Assembly (NCBI GenBank): GCA_964544475.1
Contig: CAZJBS010000008.1
Location: 1-64,000, forward strand
Length of the DNA: 64,000 nt
Origin: CAZJBS01 sp964544475
Lineage (GTDB): Bacteria > CLD3 > SB21
Direction of reading: 5' to 3'
Part shown: positions 50,871 through 59,142 of the stretch, piece by piece
Numbering within the stretch: the stretch's first letter is position 1
Layout: every line of letters begins with the position of its first letter
The notes under the pieces: model-generated
What the model was told of the DNA's origin: nothing
Seen by the model: the letters and a program-made list of their open reading frames with translations, nothing else
Databases searched by the model: none
Program-made: the position numbers and the translations under genes

Positions 50871-51977
50871 ATGAGCAACCTGCTGGACAAGCAAAAGCTG
50901 AATACCATTGAAGTCACGGAAGAGCTGATTTTTAATCTTCCCAAAACCGATCTGCACTGCCACCTGGACGGCAGTACGCGCGTGGAAACGCTGATCGAAT
51001 TGGCCGAGGAACAAAAGGTCAAATTGCCATTCCATGACGTCCGTCAACTTCGCGATCATCTTGAAGTCGGGGACAAAGCGAAAGATCTCGCGGACTACCT
51101 CAAAGGTTTCGCGGTCACATTGTCCGTGATGCAGGAGGCGAAGGCCATTGAACGTATCGCCTTCGAACTGGCGGAGGATTCGGCCAAAGAAAACGTGCGC
51201 TATCTCGAAGTCCGTTTCTCACCGATCCTGCACATCAACAAGGGATTGCGGTTGCCGGAAATCGTCGACGCCGTCATCCGCGGACTTGCACGGGCGGAAT
51301 CCAAATACAACATCAAGACCGGCATCATCATCTGTGGCATGCGTAATATCAGCCCGGACATTTCTCTGCGCCTGGCTGAGCTGACCATTGCCTACAAAAA
51401 CCAGCGGGTGACGGCTTTCGATCTCGCCGGCCAGGAAGACGGTTACCCGGCAAAAGATCACCAGGAAGCCTTTGCGTTAATTCTGAAAAACAACGTCAAC
51501 GTGACGGCCCACGCGGGCGAGGCCTACGGTCCCGACAGCATCAAGCAGGCTATCCACGATTGCGGCGCTCATCGTATCGGTCACGGCACCCGGTTGATCG
51601 AAGACGGCGACCTGCTGAATTATGTCAACGATCACCGCATCCCGATCGAAATTTGCCTCTCCAGCAACGTCCAGACGAAAGCCGTGAAGGAATTCGCCTC
51701 CCATCCGCTGCGGACCTACTACGATTACGGTCTGCGCGTGACCATCAATACCGATAACCGCCTCATGACCGCGACGTCCGTGACGAAGGAAATCTTCCTG
51801 GCGGCAAGGACGTTCCAATTGACGTTCGACGACGTGTGCAATATCATTACCAATGGATTCAAGAGCGCTTTTCTTCCGTATCGGGAACGCGTCGTCCTGC
51901 TCAGCGCCGCCATCGAAGAACTGCAGAAGTTTGGGTTCGAATCCGGATATTTCCAGAGCAAAGCCGCGGTCAATTGA
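50871..51977 (+). CDS. add: Adenosine deaminase
   Basis: A 368-residue amidohydrolase. Zinc ligands are the HxH in KTDLHCHLDGSTR and the His in VTAHAGEAYG (with the catalytic Glu), followed by HRIGHGTRL and the Asp in INTDNRLMTATS. It deaminates adenosine and deoxyadenosine to inosine forms. The NTDNR variant in place of NTDDP is found in several bacterial ADAs; an aminodeoxyfutalosine deaminase role is possible but less likely. It lies 8 nt after sucC. Confidence 0.9.
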   Translation: MSNLLDKQKLNTIEVTEELIFNLPKTDLHCHLDGSTRVETLIELAEEQKVKLPFHDVRQLRDHLEVGDKAKDLADYLKGFAVTLSVMQEAKAIERIAFELAEDSAKENVRYLEVRFSPILHINKGLRLPEIVDAVIRGLARAESKYNIKTGIIICGMRNISPDISLRLAELTIAYKNQRVTAFDLAGQEDGYPAKDHQEAFALILKNNVNVTAHAGEAYGPDSIKQAIHDCGAHRIGHGTRLIEDGDLLNYVNDHRIPIEICLSSNVQTKAVKEFASHPLRTYYDYGLRVTINTDNRLMTATSVTKEIFLAARTFQLTFDDVCNIITNGFKSAFLPYRERVVLLSAAIEELQKFGFESGYFQSKAAVN

Positions 51978-51983
51978 TGCGGC

Positions 51984-52874
51984 GTGAATCATCTTCTCGA
52001 AAACTTCCTGGACTACCTGGCCGTCGAAGAGAACCTCGCGGCCAATACGGCGGATTCGTACCGTCGTGATATTCGCCGCTATCTGAATTTTCTGACGCAG
52101 ACACGCGGCTATAGCCAACCCTCGGAAATTCTCCAAAAAGATCTCTCTGCGTTCATTCGGTTGCTGGACGAACTCGGCCTTGCCGCGAAAAGCATCGCGC
52201 GAAACCTTTCGGCGATTCGGACTTTTCACAAATTCCTCATGAAAGAGAATCTCCTTGATCACGATCCCGCTGAGAATATTGATCTGCCCAAAATGGCCCG
52301 TACGCTGCCCTCTGTCCTGGATATTGCGGAGGTGGAGAGCATCCTCACTCAACCGGACACGCTCGCGCATCTCGGCGTCCGTGACCGGGCCATGCTCGAA
52401 TTGATTTACGCTTGTGGACTGCGCATATCGGAACTGCTCGGCATCAAACAAAATCAGATCCATGCGGATTCCGGTTTCTTGAGAGTCATCGGCAAGGGCT
52501 CAAAGGAGCGCGTCGTTCCGATCGGCGAGGTGGCGATGAACTGGCTCGTGTATTATCGCGAAAAAGTCAGGCCGCATCTGGCCCAAAGCGCAGCGGGGGA
52601 CGTGCTTTTCCTGAACAATCGCGGCAAACCGATGAGCCGGATGGGTTTCTGGAAAATCCTGCGAAAATATGTCGTGGCAGCCGGTATCAAGAAAGAAATC
52701 ACACCCCACACGTTTCGTCATTCTTTTGCCACCCATTTGCTCGAAGGCGGCGCCGATCTGCGGGTCGTGCAGGAACTGCTCGGCCACGCGGACATCTCCA
52801 CCACGCAGATTTACACCCACATTGACCGGGAATACCTGAAGGAAGTTCATCGCACCTTTCATCCGCGCAAATAG
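51984..52874 (+). CDS. XerD-type tyrosine recombinase
   Basis: A 296-residue protein with the N-terminal SAM-like core-binding domain (LDYLAVEENLAANTADSYRRDI) and the catalytic domain: Arg in ACGLRISELLGIK, Lys in IGKGSKERVVPIG, His-x-x-Arg in TPHTFRHSFATHL, His in ELLGHADISTTQIYTHI and the nucleophilic Tyr in the same segment. The length and motifs fit XerC/XerD, which resolve chromosome dimers at dif. GTG start at 51984, 6 nt after add. Not part of a mobile element here. Confidence 0.93.
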   Translation: MNHLLENFLDYLAVEENLAANTADSYRRDIRRYLNFLTQTRGYSQPSEILQKDLSAFIRLLDELGLAAKSIARNLSAIRTFHKFLMKENLLDHDPAENIDLPKMARTLPSVLDIAEVESILTQPDTLAHLGVRDRAMLELIYACGLRISELLGIKQNQIHADSGFLRVIGKGSKERVVPIGEVAMNWLVYYREKVRPHLAQSAAGDVLFLNNRGKPMSRMGFWKILRKYVVAAGIKKEITPHTFRHSFATHLLEGGADLRVVQELLGHADISTTQIYTHIDREYLKEVHRTFHPRK

Positions 52875-52887
52875 CGACAAATGGCGT

Positions 52888-52916
52888 TTGCCTCCTACCG
52901 CATGAACCCGTATATT
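52888..52916 (+). promoter_or_regulatory. Promoter of the RNase P RNA gene
   Basis: TTTGCC (52888-52893), 17 nt, TATATT (52911-52916). The predicted start falls about 10 nt before the first paired base of the RNA. Confidence 0.6.
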
Positions 52917-52932
52917 TCGCAAATGTTCTTTG

Positions 52933-53363
52933 GCAAGCAGATGGACAATCGCCCTGGTTTCGGCCGGGGAGGAAAGTCCGAACTCCTCAAGGCAAGGCGC
53001 CGTCAGAGACCGCCAACGGTTCAATGACGGGTGTCTGTCCGAAAGGGCAGGCAACGGAGCAGTGGAACAGAAAACAAACCACCCCGGCATCGGGGTAAGG
53101 GTGAAAAGGTGCGGTAAGAGCGCACCGGCCTGTCCGGCAACGGCAGGTCTGCCAAACCCCGCCTGGAGCAAGATCAAATAGGGAGGCGTTGCCGCCGCAA
53201 GGCGGAACAAGGGTTGCCCGCCCAAGTCCGAAAGGAGCGCCTTCGGGTAGATCGCACCGGCGGCGTCCGGCCCGTACGGACAGCCGGCGGAGTTCGTCTC
53301 CGACGGACTAGATAAATGATTGTCCCGAGTGATCGGACAGAATTCGGCTTACAGTCTGCTTGC
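52933..53363 (+). ncRNA. rnpB: RNase P RNA, bacterial class A
   Basis: The P1 helix is formed by GCAAGCAGA (52933-52941) and TCTGCTTGC (53355-53363). Invariant blocks in order: GAGGAAAGTCCGAACTC, ACAGAAAACAAACC, GGTAAGGGTGAAAAGGTGCG, GGTAAGAGCGCACCG and, near the 3' end, ACAGAATTCGGCTTACAG. It is the catalytic RNA that trims 5' leaders from tRNA precursors. It lies between xerD and thiE on the plus strand with its own promoter. The exact ends may differ by a few bases. Confidence 0.96.
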
Positions 53364-53386
53364 CTCATTATTTTCCATCCGGTATC

Positions 53387-54025
53387 ATGAATCCGAACTA
53401 CTCCATTTACTTCATCGCCGATAGCTCCGTGCCTCACAGGATGCCGGTACTCGAAGTCATTCGAATCGCTCTGGACGGGGGCATCACGATGTTGCAATTA
53501 CGGGAGAAGAAAAAGTCATCGCGTGAATTCATCGACTATGCGATGACGGTACGTGAACTCACGCGGGCTTATGACGTGCCCCTCATCATCAATGACAGAA
53601 TTTCGGTGGCCCAGGCCGTCGATGCGGATGGTGTGCATCTCGGACAGACCGATTTTCCCTGCGTCCATGCACGGCGAATCCTCGGACCTGATCGACTGAT
53701 CGGCCTTTCCGCCCATACCGAGTCGGAGGCTGTCGAAGCGGAGCAGATGGGCGCCGATTATGTCGGCATCGGTTCCGTTTTCGAAACCGCCACAAAAGAG
53801 AACATCCGGGGCATCATCGGACCGCAGGGATATGCAAAGGTCAGGGCCCGAATTCACATCCCCGCAGTCGCGATCGGCGGAATTACGAAGTCCAACGCCG
53901 CCGCCGTCATTCAGGCTGGCGCGGACGGCATAGCGGTCATTTCGGCCATCATGAACGCTTCGGATGTGAAACTTGAAGTTGAGTTATTACGACGTTTATG
54001 GATAGCATATTCAAATAAAAATTGA
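53387..54025 (+). CDS. thiE: ThiE, thiamine phosphate synthase
   Basis: A 212-residue TIM barrel. It has GGITMLQLREKKKSSREF, LIINDRISVAQAVDADGVHLGQ, and GADYVGIGSVFETATKEN where family members have PTxTK. AIGGI and GADGIAVISAI follow. It joins HMP-PP and thiazole phosphate to make thiamine phosphate. ATG at 53387. No TPP riboswitch motif is visible in the 23 nt after rnpB, and no other thiamine genes are nearby. Confidence 0.9.
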   Translation: MNPNYSIYFIADSSVPHRMPVLEVIRIALDGGITMLQLREKKKSSREFIDYAMTVRELTRAYDVPLIINDRISVAQAVDADGVHLGQTDFPCVHARRILGPDRLIGLSAHTESEAVEAEQMGADYVGIGSVFETATKENIRGIIGPQGYAKVRARIHIPAVAIGGITKSNAAAVIQAGADGIAVISAIMNASDVKLEVELLRRLWIAYSNKN

Positions 54026-54032
54026 GGTTGTC

Positions 54033-55715
54033 ATGCCTGGTCGAATATGGAATCTTATGGCCTTGTGGTTGGTGTTGCCGACCGTAGCCCATGCCCAGCT
54101 GTTATTCGATGAAAAATTCGACAAAAAAGAATGGTCAACATCCGGTTATGCCCATTATGTGGCTGGACAGTACCACATCCGGGCTGAGGATGGCCGTATG
54201 GTGTATTATGACGGCAGAAAATTTGACGATTTTGATCTGGAAGTGAAGACAGAATTCATCGACGGCAACAACAACAAAGGTTACGGAGTGATGTTCCGGA
54301 CGAAAGACTATGACAACTACTATGAGTTCAGCATATCCGGGACAGGCTATATCCGCATTGGCGGTGAACTCAAAGACAAGTGGTTTGAACTTGTGCCATG
54401 GGAGACAAGCACGGCGATCCGGAAGGGCGGCGTCAACTATCTCCGCGTGGCGTGCAAGGGGAATAAGTTGTCGTGTTATGTCAATGGCACGCTCGTTAAA
54501 GAGGTTCGTGATTCGCGGCATGCGTCGGGCTATGTCGGATTGACGGCGTACAGCGAAGCCCACATTCATTTTGACGATCTCAAAGTATATGCCTATGGGA
54601 AAATGCCGAAAACCAATTATGTCTATGACGACGCCGTTCCGTCGGATGCCTTTGATTATGCCGCGGATGCCGGCGCCCTGCACATCGAGAACTTCATCGA
54701 CAAGTCGGGAAGCTGGTCGGAGACGGATTTTGCCCACTATGAGGCCGGTTTCTACAAGATGTATGACACCAAGGAAGGCCGATACTCCTGGCAGAATGGA
54801 AGCCAGACCGATGTGGACTACGAGGCCCGGTTGCGTCTGGTCGAATGGCCAAAAAGCGGTATCGTCGGGATCACTCTGCGAATAACGGATTCCAGGAATT
54901 ACTACGGCTTCTTTCTCACGCAGGACAGCAAATATTATTTCGAGAAATGCGTCGAAGGAGCGACCAACCGGCTCATTATGCCGACGGCGTTGTCCTTCGA
55001 TCCGTTGTCGGTTTTGACGCTTGGATTGACGATGGCCGGCGACAAATTCACACTGAAACTCAACGGCCAGACGATCGCCACGACCGAAGATCCCGACGTC
55101 CCCTTGTGGTCGGGCAATTTCGGATTTTACACTTCCAAAGGCGTTGGCGCGGAGTTTCTCGCCGTCAAACTTTCTTCCGTGCCTTTTTCATGGAAAACGT
55201 ATTGGCTGGATCCGGAAACGTACATTCCGTCGGGAGTTGTGATGGGATTTGTGCTCGTGATATCACTGTGGGTCGTGCGGAATCGCAGGAAACGAAGAAA
55301 CTTGGCTCATCAACAACGCGTCATCCAGACGGTGGATATGATCAGGGCCGGGCATGGAACTCTCAGTTTGGGCGATCTCATGGTAAAATACAAGATTTCG
55401 AAACGCGCCGCAGCGGATCTTATGGACACGCTTGTCGCCGACTACGGCGGCGTGGCCCGCGTGACCATGGACGGTGGCATCGAATACGATTTCCCGGATT
55501 TTAAGCCCTCGGAAGAGAAACTTCAGCATGACATCCTGCAACTGGCCACGCAGCGCAAAGGACGCGTCACCGTCACTGAGACCGCCCAACATCTGAAAAA
55601 AGAAATCGTGGAAACGGAAACCATGCTCGATCTGATGGTGGATCATAAGCGCGTGCGCAAAGTGGAGGAAGATGGGATTACGTATTATGAATTTGTGGAG
55701 ATCAGGAAAAAGTAG
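54033..55715 (+). CDS. Membrane protein with two exported lectin-fold domains and two cytoplasmic winged-helix domains
   Basis: A 560-residue protein. Signal peptide about 1-21 (ALWLVLPTVAHA). Two tandem concanavalin/DUF1080-like domains: about 22-190 (LLFDEKFDKKEWSTSGYAHY ... HIHFDDLKVYAYG) and about 220-385 (HIENFIDKSGSWSETDFAHY ... EFLAVKLSSV). Then a single membrane helix near 397-415 (VVMGFVLVISLWVV) followed by RNRRKRR, which places the C-terminus in the cytoplasm. The last 140 residues hold two winged-helix-like segments (LSLGDLMVKYKISKRAAADLM and KGRVTVTETAQHLKKEIVETE), each followed by a beta hairpin. It looks like a one-protein sensor joining surface binding to DNA binding. No known family with this whole architecture comes to mind. 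Confidence 0.72.
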   Translation: MPGRIWNLMALWLVLPTVAHAQLLFDEKFDKKEWSTSGYAHYVAGQYHIRAEDGRMVYYDGRKFDDFDLEVKTEFIDGNNNKGYGVMFRTKDYDNYYEFSISGTGYIRIGGELKDKWFELVPWETSTAIRKGGVNYLRVACKGNKLSCYVNGTLVKEVRDSRHASGYVGLTAYSEAHIHFDDLKVYAYGKMPKTNYVYDDAVPSDAFDYAADAGALHIENFIDKSGSWSETDFAHYEAGFYKMYDTKEGRYSWQNGSQTDVDYEARLRLVEWPKSGIVGITLRITDSRNYYGFFLTQDSKYYFEKCVEGATNRLIMPTALSFDPLSVLTLGLTMAGDKFTLKLNGQTIATTEDPDVPLWSGNFGFYTSKGVGAEFLAVKLSSVPFSWKTYWLDPETYIPSGVVMGFVLVISLWVVRNRRKRRNLAHQQRVIQTVDMIRAGHGTLSLGDLMVKYKISKRAAADLMDTLVADYGGVARVTMDGGIEYDFPDFKPSEEKLQHDILQLATQRKGRVTVTETAQHLKKEIVETETMLDLMVDHKRVRKVEEDGITYYEFVEIRKK

Positions 55716-55789
55716 CCACACGAAACAGCGCCAGCGCGCCTTTGGCGGGAAGCGTGCCAAATGGAACGAACCGACATTCCATCAGGCGA

Positions 55790-56833
55790 TCACAAATCAA
55801 GACCGGCCTGCGCGTCCTTCTTATGCGGACGAATTTTCAAATGTTGATAGGCGAGCGAAGTCACCTCCCGTCCGCGAGGCGTTCTCTTTAGAAAGCCTTT
55901 CTGAATAAGGAAAGGTTCGTAAACTTCCTCGATCGTGCCCGGTTCTTCACCAACGGATATCGCAATCGTATCCACTCCGACGGGACCGCCGGAGAATTTC
56001 TCGATGATCGTGTGCAGAATCCGTTTATCCATCTCGTCCAGCCCGTGTTCATCCACCTCCAGCGCCCGCAGCGCAAAATCGGCAATGTCGCGATCAATCA
56101 CCTTGCGTCCCTTGACCTGGGCAAAATCCCGTGTCCGCTTCAGAAGCCGGTTGGCGATGCGGGGCGTGCCGCGGGAACGCCGGGAAATTTCATCCGCGCC
56201 GCTCTGGTCGATGTCCACGCTCAGAATGTCGGAGGAACGCTTGACGATGCGGCTGAGTTGCTGGTCATTGTAGTAGTCCAGCCGGCAGGCAATGCCGAAA
56301 CGCGAACGTAAGGGTGCCGTAATCTGGCCCGCGCGTGTGGTGGCGCCGATCAGTGTGAAATGGGGAAGGGTCAGTTGAATGGTCCTTGCGCTGGGGCCTT
56401 TGTCGATCACGATGTCGAGTTGAAAATCTTCCATCGCCGAATACAAGTATTCCTCGACGACCGGATTGAGCCGATGGATTTCGTCGATGAAGAGCACGTC
56501 GCGCTCCTCGAGGTTGGTCAGGATGCCGGCCAGGTCGCCGGCCTTGTCCAGAACCGGTCCGCTGGTGACACGAATCTGCACACCCAATTCGTGCGCCACG
56601 ATATGCGATAATGTCGTTTTGCCCAAACCCGGGGGTCCCGACAGGAGAACATGGTCCAACGCGTCCCCGCGTTGGCGGGCCGCCTCGATAAAGACCATCA
56701 GGTTGCTCAGGATCTTCTCCTGTCCGACAAATTCATTGAAACGGCTCGGCCGGAGAGACACCTCCAGATCGACGTCGTCGAATTGTTTCTTCGGACGGAT
56801 GATATCGTCGTGCGGATCGGACGGAGCAGTCAT
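55790..56833 (-). CDS. ruvB: RuvB, Holliday junction branch-migration helicase
   Basis: A 347-residue AAA+ ATPase: LRPSRFNEFVGQEKIL, Walker A GPPGLGKTTLSH, Walker B VLFIDEIHRLN, sensor GATTRAGQITAPLRSRFG and the C-terminal winged helix DTIAISVGEEPGTIEEVYEPFLIQKGFL. It drives branch migration with RuvA. The start MTAPSDPHDD at 56833 follows the lpxD stop directly, with RuvB-like homology beginning near residue 20; the longer frame upstream runs into lpxD. Confidence 0.97.
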   Translation of the reverse strand: MTAPSDPHDDIIRPKKQFDDVDLEVSLRPSRFNEFVGQEKILSNLMVFIEAARQRGDALDHVLLSGPPGLGKTTLSHIVAHELGVQIRVTSGPVLDKAGDLAGILTNLEERDVLFIDEIHRLNPVVEEYLYSAMEDFQLDIVIDKGPSARTIQLTLPHFTLIGATTRAGQITAPLRSRFGIACRLDYYNDQQLSRIVKRSSDILSVDIDQSGADEISRRSRGTPRIANRLLKRTRDFAQVKGRKVIDRDIADFALRALEVDEHGLDEMDKRILHTIIEKFSGGPVGVDTIAISVGEEPGTIEEVYEPFLIQKGFLKRTPRGREVTSLAYQHLKIRPHKKDAQAGLDL

Positions 56834-56834
56834 A

Positions 56835-57866
56835 TTACCGTGGTTTTTCGAGATTTTGAATTCGTTCGATGAGGTCGGGAATCTTGTCAATGTGGCCTTC
56901 CCGGCGAAGCGCCTGTTGGTGTTCTCTGGCCGGATATCCCGACACCGTCTTGCGGTCGGCAATAGAACCGATCACGCCGGCCTGTGCTCCAATCGTCACA
57001 TGATCTCCGATCGTGATATGACCGACGATGCCCACCTGCCCGGCGATGGTCACCCATTCGCCGATGATCGTGCTGCCGGCAATGCCGGTCTGGGCCGCAA
57101 TCAGGCCGTGTTGTCCAATATGCACATTATGTGCAATTTGCACAAGATTATCTATCTTCGTCCCTTTTCCGATCCGTGTTTCGCCCAGCGTGCCGCGGTC
57201 GACCGAACAGTTTGATCCAATCTCAACGTCGTCCTCAATCACGACACGACCGGCGTGCGGAATCTTCTGATGGCCATCCTTTGAATGGAGAAAACCAAAC
57301 CCATCCGATCCGATGACCGTACCGCTGTGTATAGTCACGCGATGGCCGAGGAAAGTGCGATCATAAACATTCACACCAGCATACAAGCGCACATTCGCAC
57401 CCACGGTCACATGGTTTCCAATAGTGCAATGGGCATGAATCTGTGCGTGAGGTCCGATCTCGCAAAAATCGCCGATGACGGCATAAGGGCCGATAAAAAC
57501 GCCTTCGCCCAGGATCGTAGAATCGCCGATGAGCGCCGTTGGATGAATACGGTCGTGCGATATTTCCGGAAAAAACAGCGTCATGAGTTTTATGAAGTCT
57601 TTGGTCGATGACGCGGAGGGGGCGTACGAAATTTTTCGATCGATCATGAAGGCCTCCAGGTTCGGCGTCAGGAGGGATTCATCGACAATCCATGATCCGG
57701 CCTGAATCTGCGCCTTCTTTGGAAGCAAGCGTTTGTCGGTCAGAACGATCAGATCGTCGGGCCTTGAAAGCAGGGGATCGCTCAGGGTGCCGATCCGCCG
57801 GTCCTCGCCGTTCACCGTCAGGCCGAGGATGGCGGCGACTTCGGCAAATGTCGGATGAAGTGTCAT
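56835..57866 (-). CDS. lpxD: LpxD, UDP-3-O-acylglucosamine N-acyltransferase
   Basis: A 343-residue protein with the N-terminal uridine-binding domain (SDPLLSRPDDLIVLTDKRLLP) and a left-handed beta-helix of hexapeptide repeats (IHPTALIGDSTILGEGVFIGPYAVIG ...). The catalytic His lies in KIDNLVQIAHNVHIG. It is the third acylation step of lipid A synthesis, which indicates an LPS-bearing outer membrane. ATG at 57866 is only a few nt after a strong TATATTG, so the message may have almost no leader. It follows a terminator that ends the OmpH/BamA transcript. Confidence 0.95.
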   Translation of the reverse strand: MTLHPTFAEVAAILGLTVNGEDRRIGTLSDPLLSRPDDLIVLTDKRLLPKKAQIQAGSWIVDESLLTPNLEAFMIDRKISYAPSASSTKDFIKLMTLFFPEISHDRIHPTALIGDSTILGEGVFIGPYAVIGDFCEIGPHAQIHAHCTIGNHVTVGANVRLYAGVNVYDRTFLGHRVTIHSGTVIGSDGFGFLHSKDGHQKIPHAGRVVIEDDVEIGSNCSVDRGTLGETRIGKGTKIDNLVQIAHNVHIGQHGLIAAQTGIAGSTIIGEWVTIAGQVGIVGHITIGDHVTIGAQAGVIGSIADRKTVSGYPAREHQQALRREGHIDKIPDLIERIQNLEKPR

Positions 57867-57870
57867 GTCG

Positions 57871-57900
57871 CAATATAGCAAAAAAAATGGAAACCCCCAA
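57871..57900 (-). promoter_or_regulatory. lpxD promoter overlapping the upstream terminator
   Basis: On the minus strand TTGGGG (57900-57895), 17 nt, TATATTG (57877-57871). The -35 lies in the terminator loop, so terminator and promoter share sequence. The start would fall at or next to the lpxD ATG. Confidence 0.5.
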
Positions 57901-57910
57901 CGGGGTTTCC
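57880..57910 (-). terminator. Terminator after the OmpH genes
   Basis: The perfect 9-bp stem GGAAACCCC/GGGGTTTCC with a 4-nt loop is followed on the minus strand by eight T. It separates the BamA-OmpH unit from lpxD. Confidence 0.92.
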
Positions 57911-57934
57911 ATTTGTACTGGAATGGCATGTCGC

Positions 57935-58501
57935 CTACTGCTTCTGCGTACCACCCTTTTCTTTCTTGCCCGTGTCTTTCGATTCGCCCATTCTGACGAG
58001 TTCGTCCAGGGTTTTCTGAGTAAGGTCCAGACTCTCATCGGAAGCCAGTATGACGCCAAAGGAAGAATCGAGCACCAACTCCATGGAAGAGGCCTTTCGT
58101 ACGTTCTCAACGGCCTTTTTAACACGTTCCACAATTGGCTGCATCAGTTCCTGTTGCTTTTTGTAGAGTTCCTCCTGGAAACGCTGGGAGGACGTTTGGA
58201 CAAGGTACGCCAGTTCTTCAATGCCTTTTTGAATGGACTGTTTGGTGCCTTCCTTCAGAAGTGGATTGTCCTTCACGTTTTTTACGTAGTCTTCCTGGGC
58301 CGTTGCGAGAGAATCCTGAAGATACTGAAATTGTTTGGTGAGTTTTTCCTGTTCCTCCTGCATCTTGGCCTGGACGTCCTGGGTCTCTTTCAGGGAACCC
58401 ATGATTTTTTGGGTATCCACGTAGCCGATCTTCATTTGGGCGTGGGCGCCGGCAGCGCTCAGCAAAAGACCGGTGAGGATGATAACAAAATAACGCTTCA
58501 C
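57935..58501 (-). CDS. OmpH/Skp-type periplasmic chaperone (second copy)
   Basis: A 188-residue protein. GTG at 58501 with GGAGA upstream gives MKRYFVIILTGLLLSAAGAHA, a clean signal peptide, then MKIGYVDTQKIMGSLKETQ and a long coiled coil (KMQEEQEKLTKQFQYLQDSLATAQ), closing with the Skp-like C-terminus. Skp/OmpH escorts outer-membrane proteins to BamA across the periplasm. It has an acidic/basic tail (KKEKGGTQKQ). It is paralogous to the gene just upstream; both share YKKQQELMQPIVERVKKA / YKKQQELLQPLIDKVKKA. Confidence 0.9.
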   Translation of the reverse strand: MKRYFVIILTGLLLSAAGAHAQMKIGYVDTQKIMGSLKETQDVQAKMQEEQEKLTKQFQYLQDSLATAQEDYVKNVKDNPLLKEGTKQSIQKGIEELAYLVQTSSQRFQEELYKKQQELMQPIVERVKKAVENVRKASSMELVLDSSFGVILASDESLDLTQKTLDELVRMGESKDTGKKEKGGTQKQ

Positions 58502-58532
58502 GATGAGTCTCCTTGATGGTGAATAGTCCATT

Positions 58533-59132
58533 TTATTTCTTCTGATTTTGATTTCGTTCCCGGTTCTGATTCTCTTCCTGTGAGGTATTCTGCTGGCCTT
58601 TGATCGTGAGGCCGACCGCCGGCAACTCATCGATCACGTACGTGGTCAGGTCAAACTTCTTGTCGATGGACACGGGGTTACCGGCGGAAATATCAAAAAT
58701 CACCGCGTATTTTTCGCGTATCCGCACGTTGTCGATCGCCTTCTTCACTTTGTCGATCAGCGGTTGAAGCAATTCCTGCTGTTTCTTGTACAATTCGCCG
58801 CTGATGGGGGAGAACTTCTGTTCCTGAAAACTGACAACCTTCTGTTTGCTCTCCTGAATCTTCTTTTCGAGCATATCGCGCGTGGCTTTCGTCAACGTCA
58901 GGCTCATCGTCTCAAGGTCCTTTTCCAGCAGAGCCACGCTGTCTCTCATATGATCAATCTGGCTTGTCCATTCGCCGGACAACATCTGCAATTCCGATTG
59001 GACGTCCTGGGCGGCCTGTAGCTGCGACACGATGTATTGGAAGTCGATGTAGCCCAGTTTCTCCTGTGCCGCGGCCGGCAGGGTCTTGGCCATGAAAAGA
59101 AGCCAGCATGAAAAAATCATTTTCGTTCTCAC
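58533..59132 (-). CDS. OmpH/Skp-type periplasmic chaperone (first copy)
   Basis: A 199-residue protein. GTG at 59132 with AAGGAG upstream, signal peptide MIFSCWLLFMAKTLPAAAQ, then EKLGYIDFQYIVSQLQAAQ and the coiled-coil arms of the family. It is encoded 10 nt after bamA, the classical bamA-ompH pairing. The C-terminus is Asn/Gln-rich (SQEENQNRERNQNQKK). Tandem divergent copies are frequent in the FCB group and may have different clients. Confidence 0.9.
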   Translation of the reverse strand: MRTKMIFSCWLLFMAKTLPAAAQEKLGYIDFQYIVSQLQAAQDVQSELQMLSGEWTSQIDHMRDSVALLEKDLETMSLTLTKATRDMLEKKIQESKQKVVSFQEQKFSPISGELYKKQQELLQPLIDKVKKAIDNVRIREKYAVIFDISAGNPVSIDKKFDLTTYVIDELPAVGLTIKGQQNTSQEENQNRERNQNQKK

Positions 59133-59142
59133 GTTCGACTCC

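Noticed and set aside
51984..52874. XerD-like recombinase as part of an integrated element
   Set aside because: The neighbours are housekeeping genes and there are no flanking repeats or cargo; the protein fits chromosomal XerC/XerD.
53340..53390. TPP riboswitch before thiE
   Set aside because: No CTGAGA or other TPP-box motif is present; the region is the 3' end of the RNase P RNA and a short spacer.
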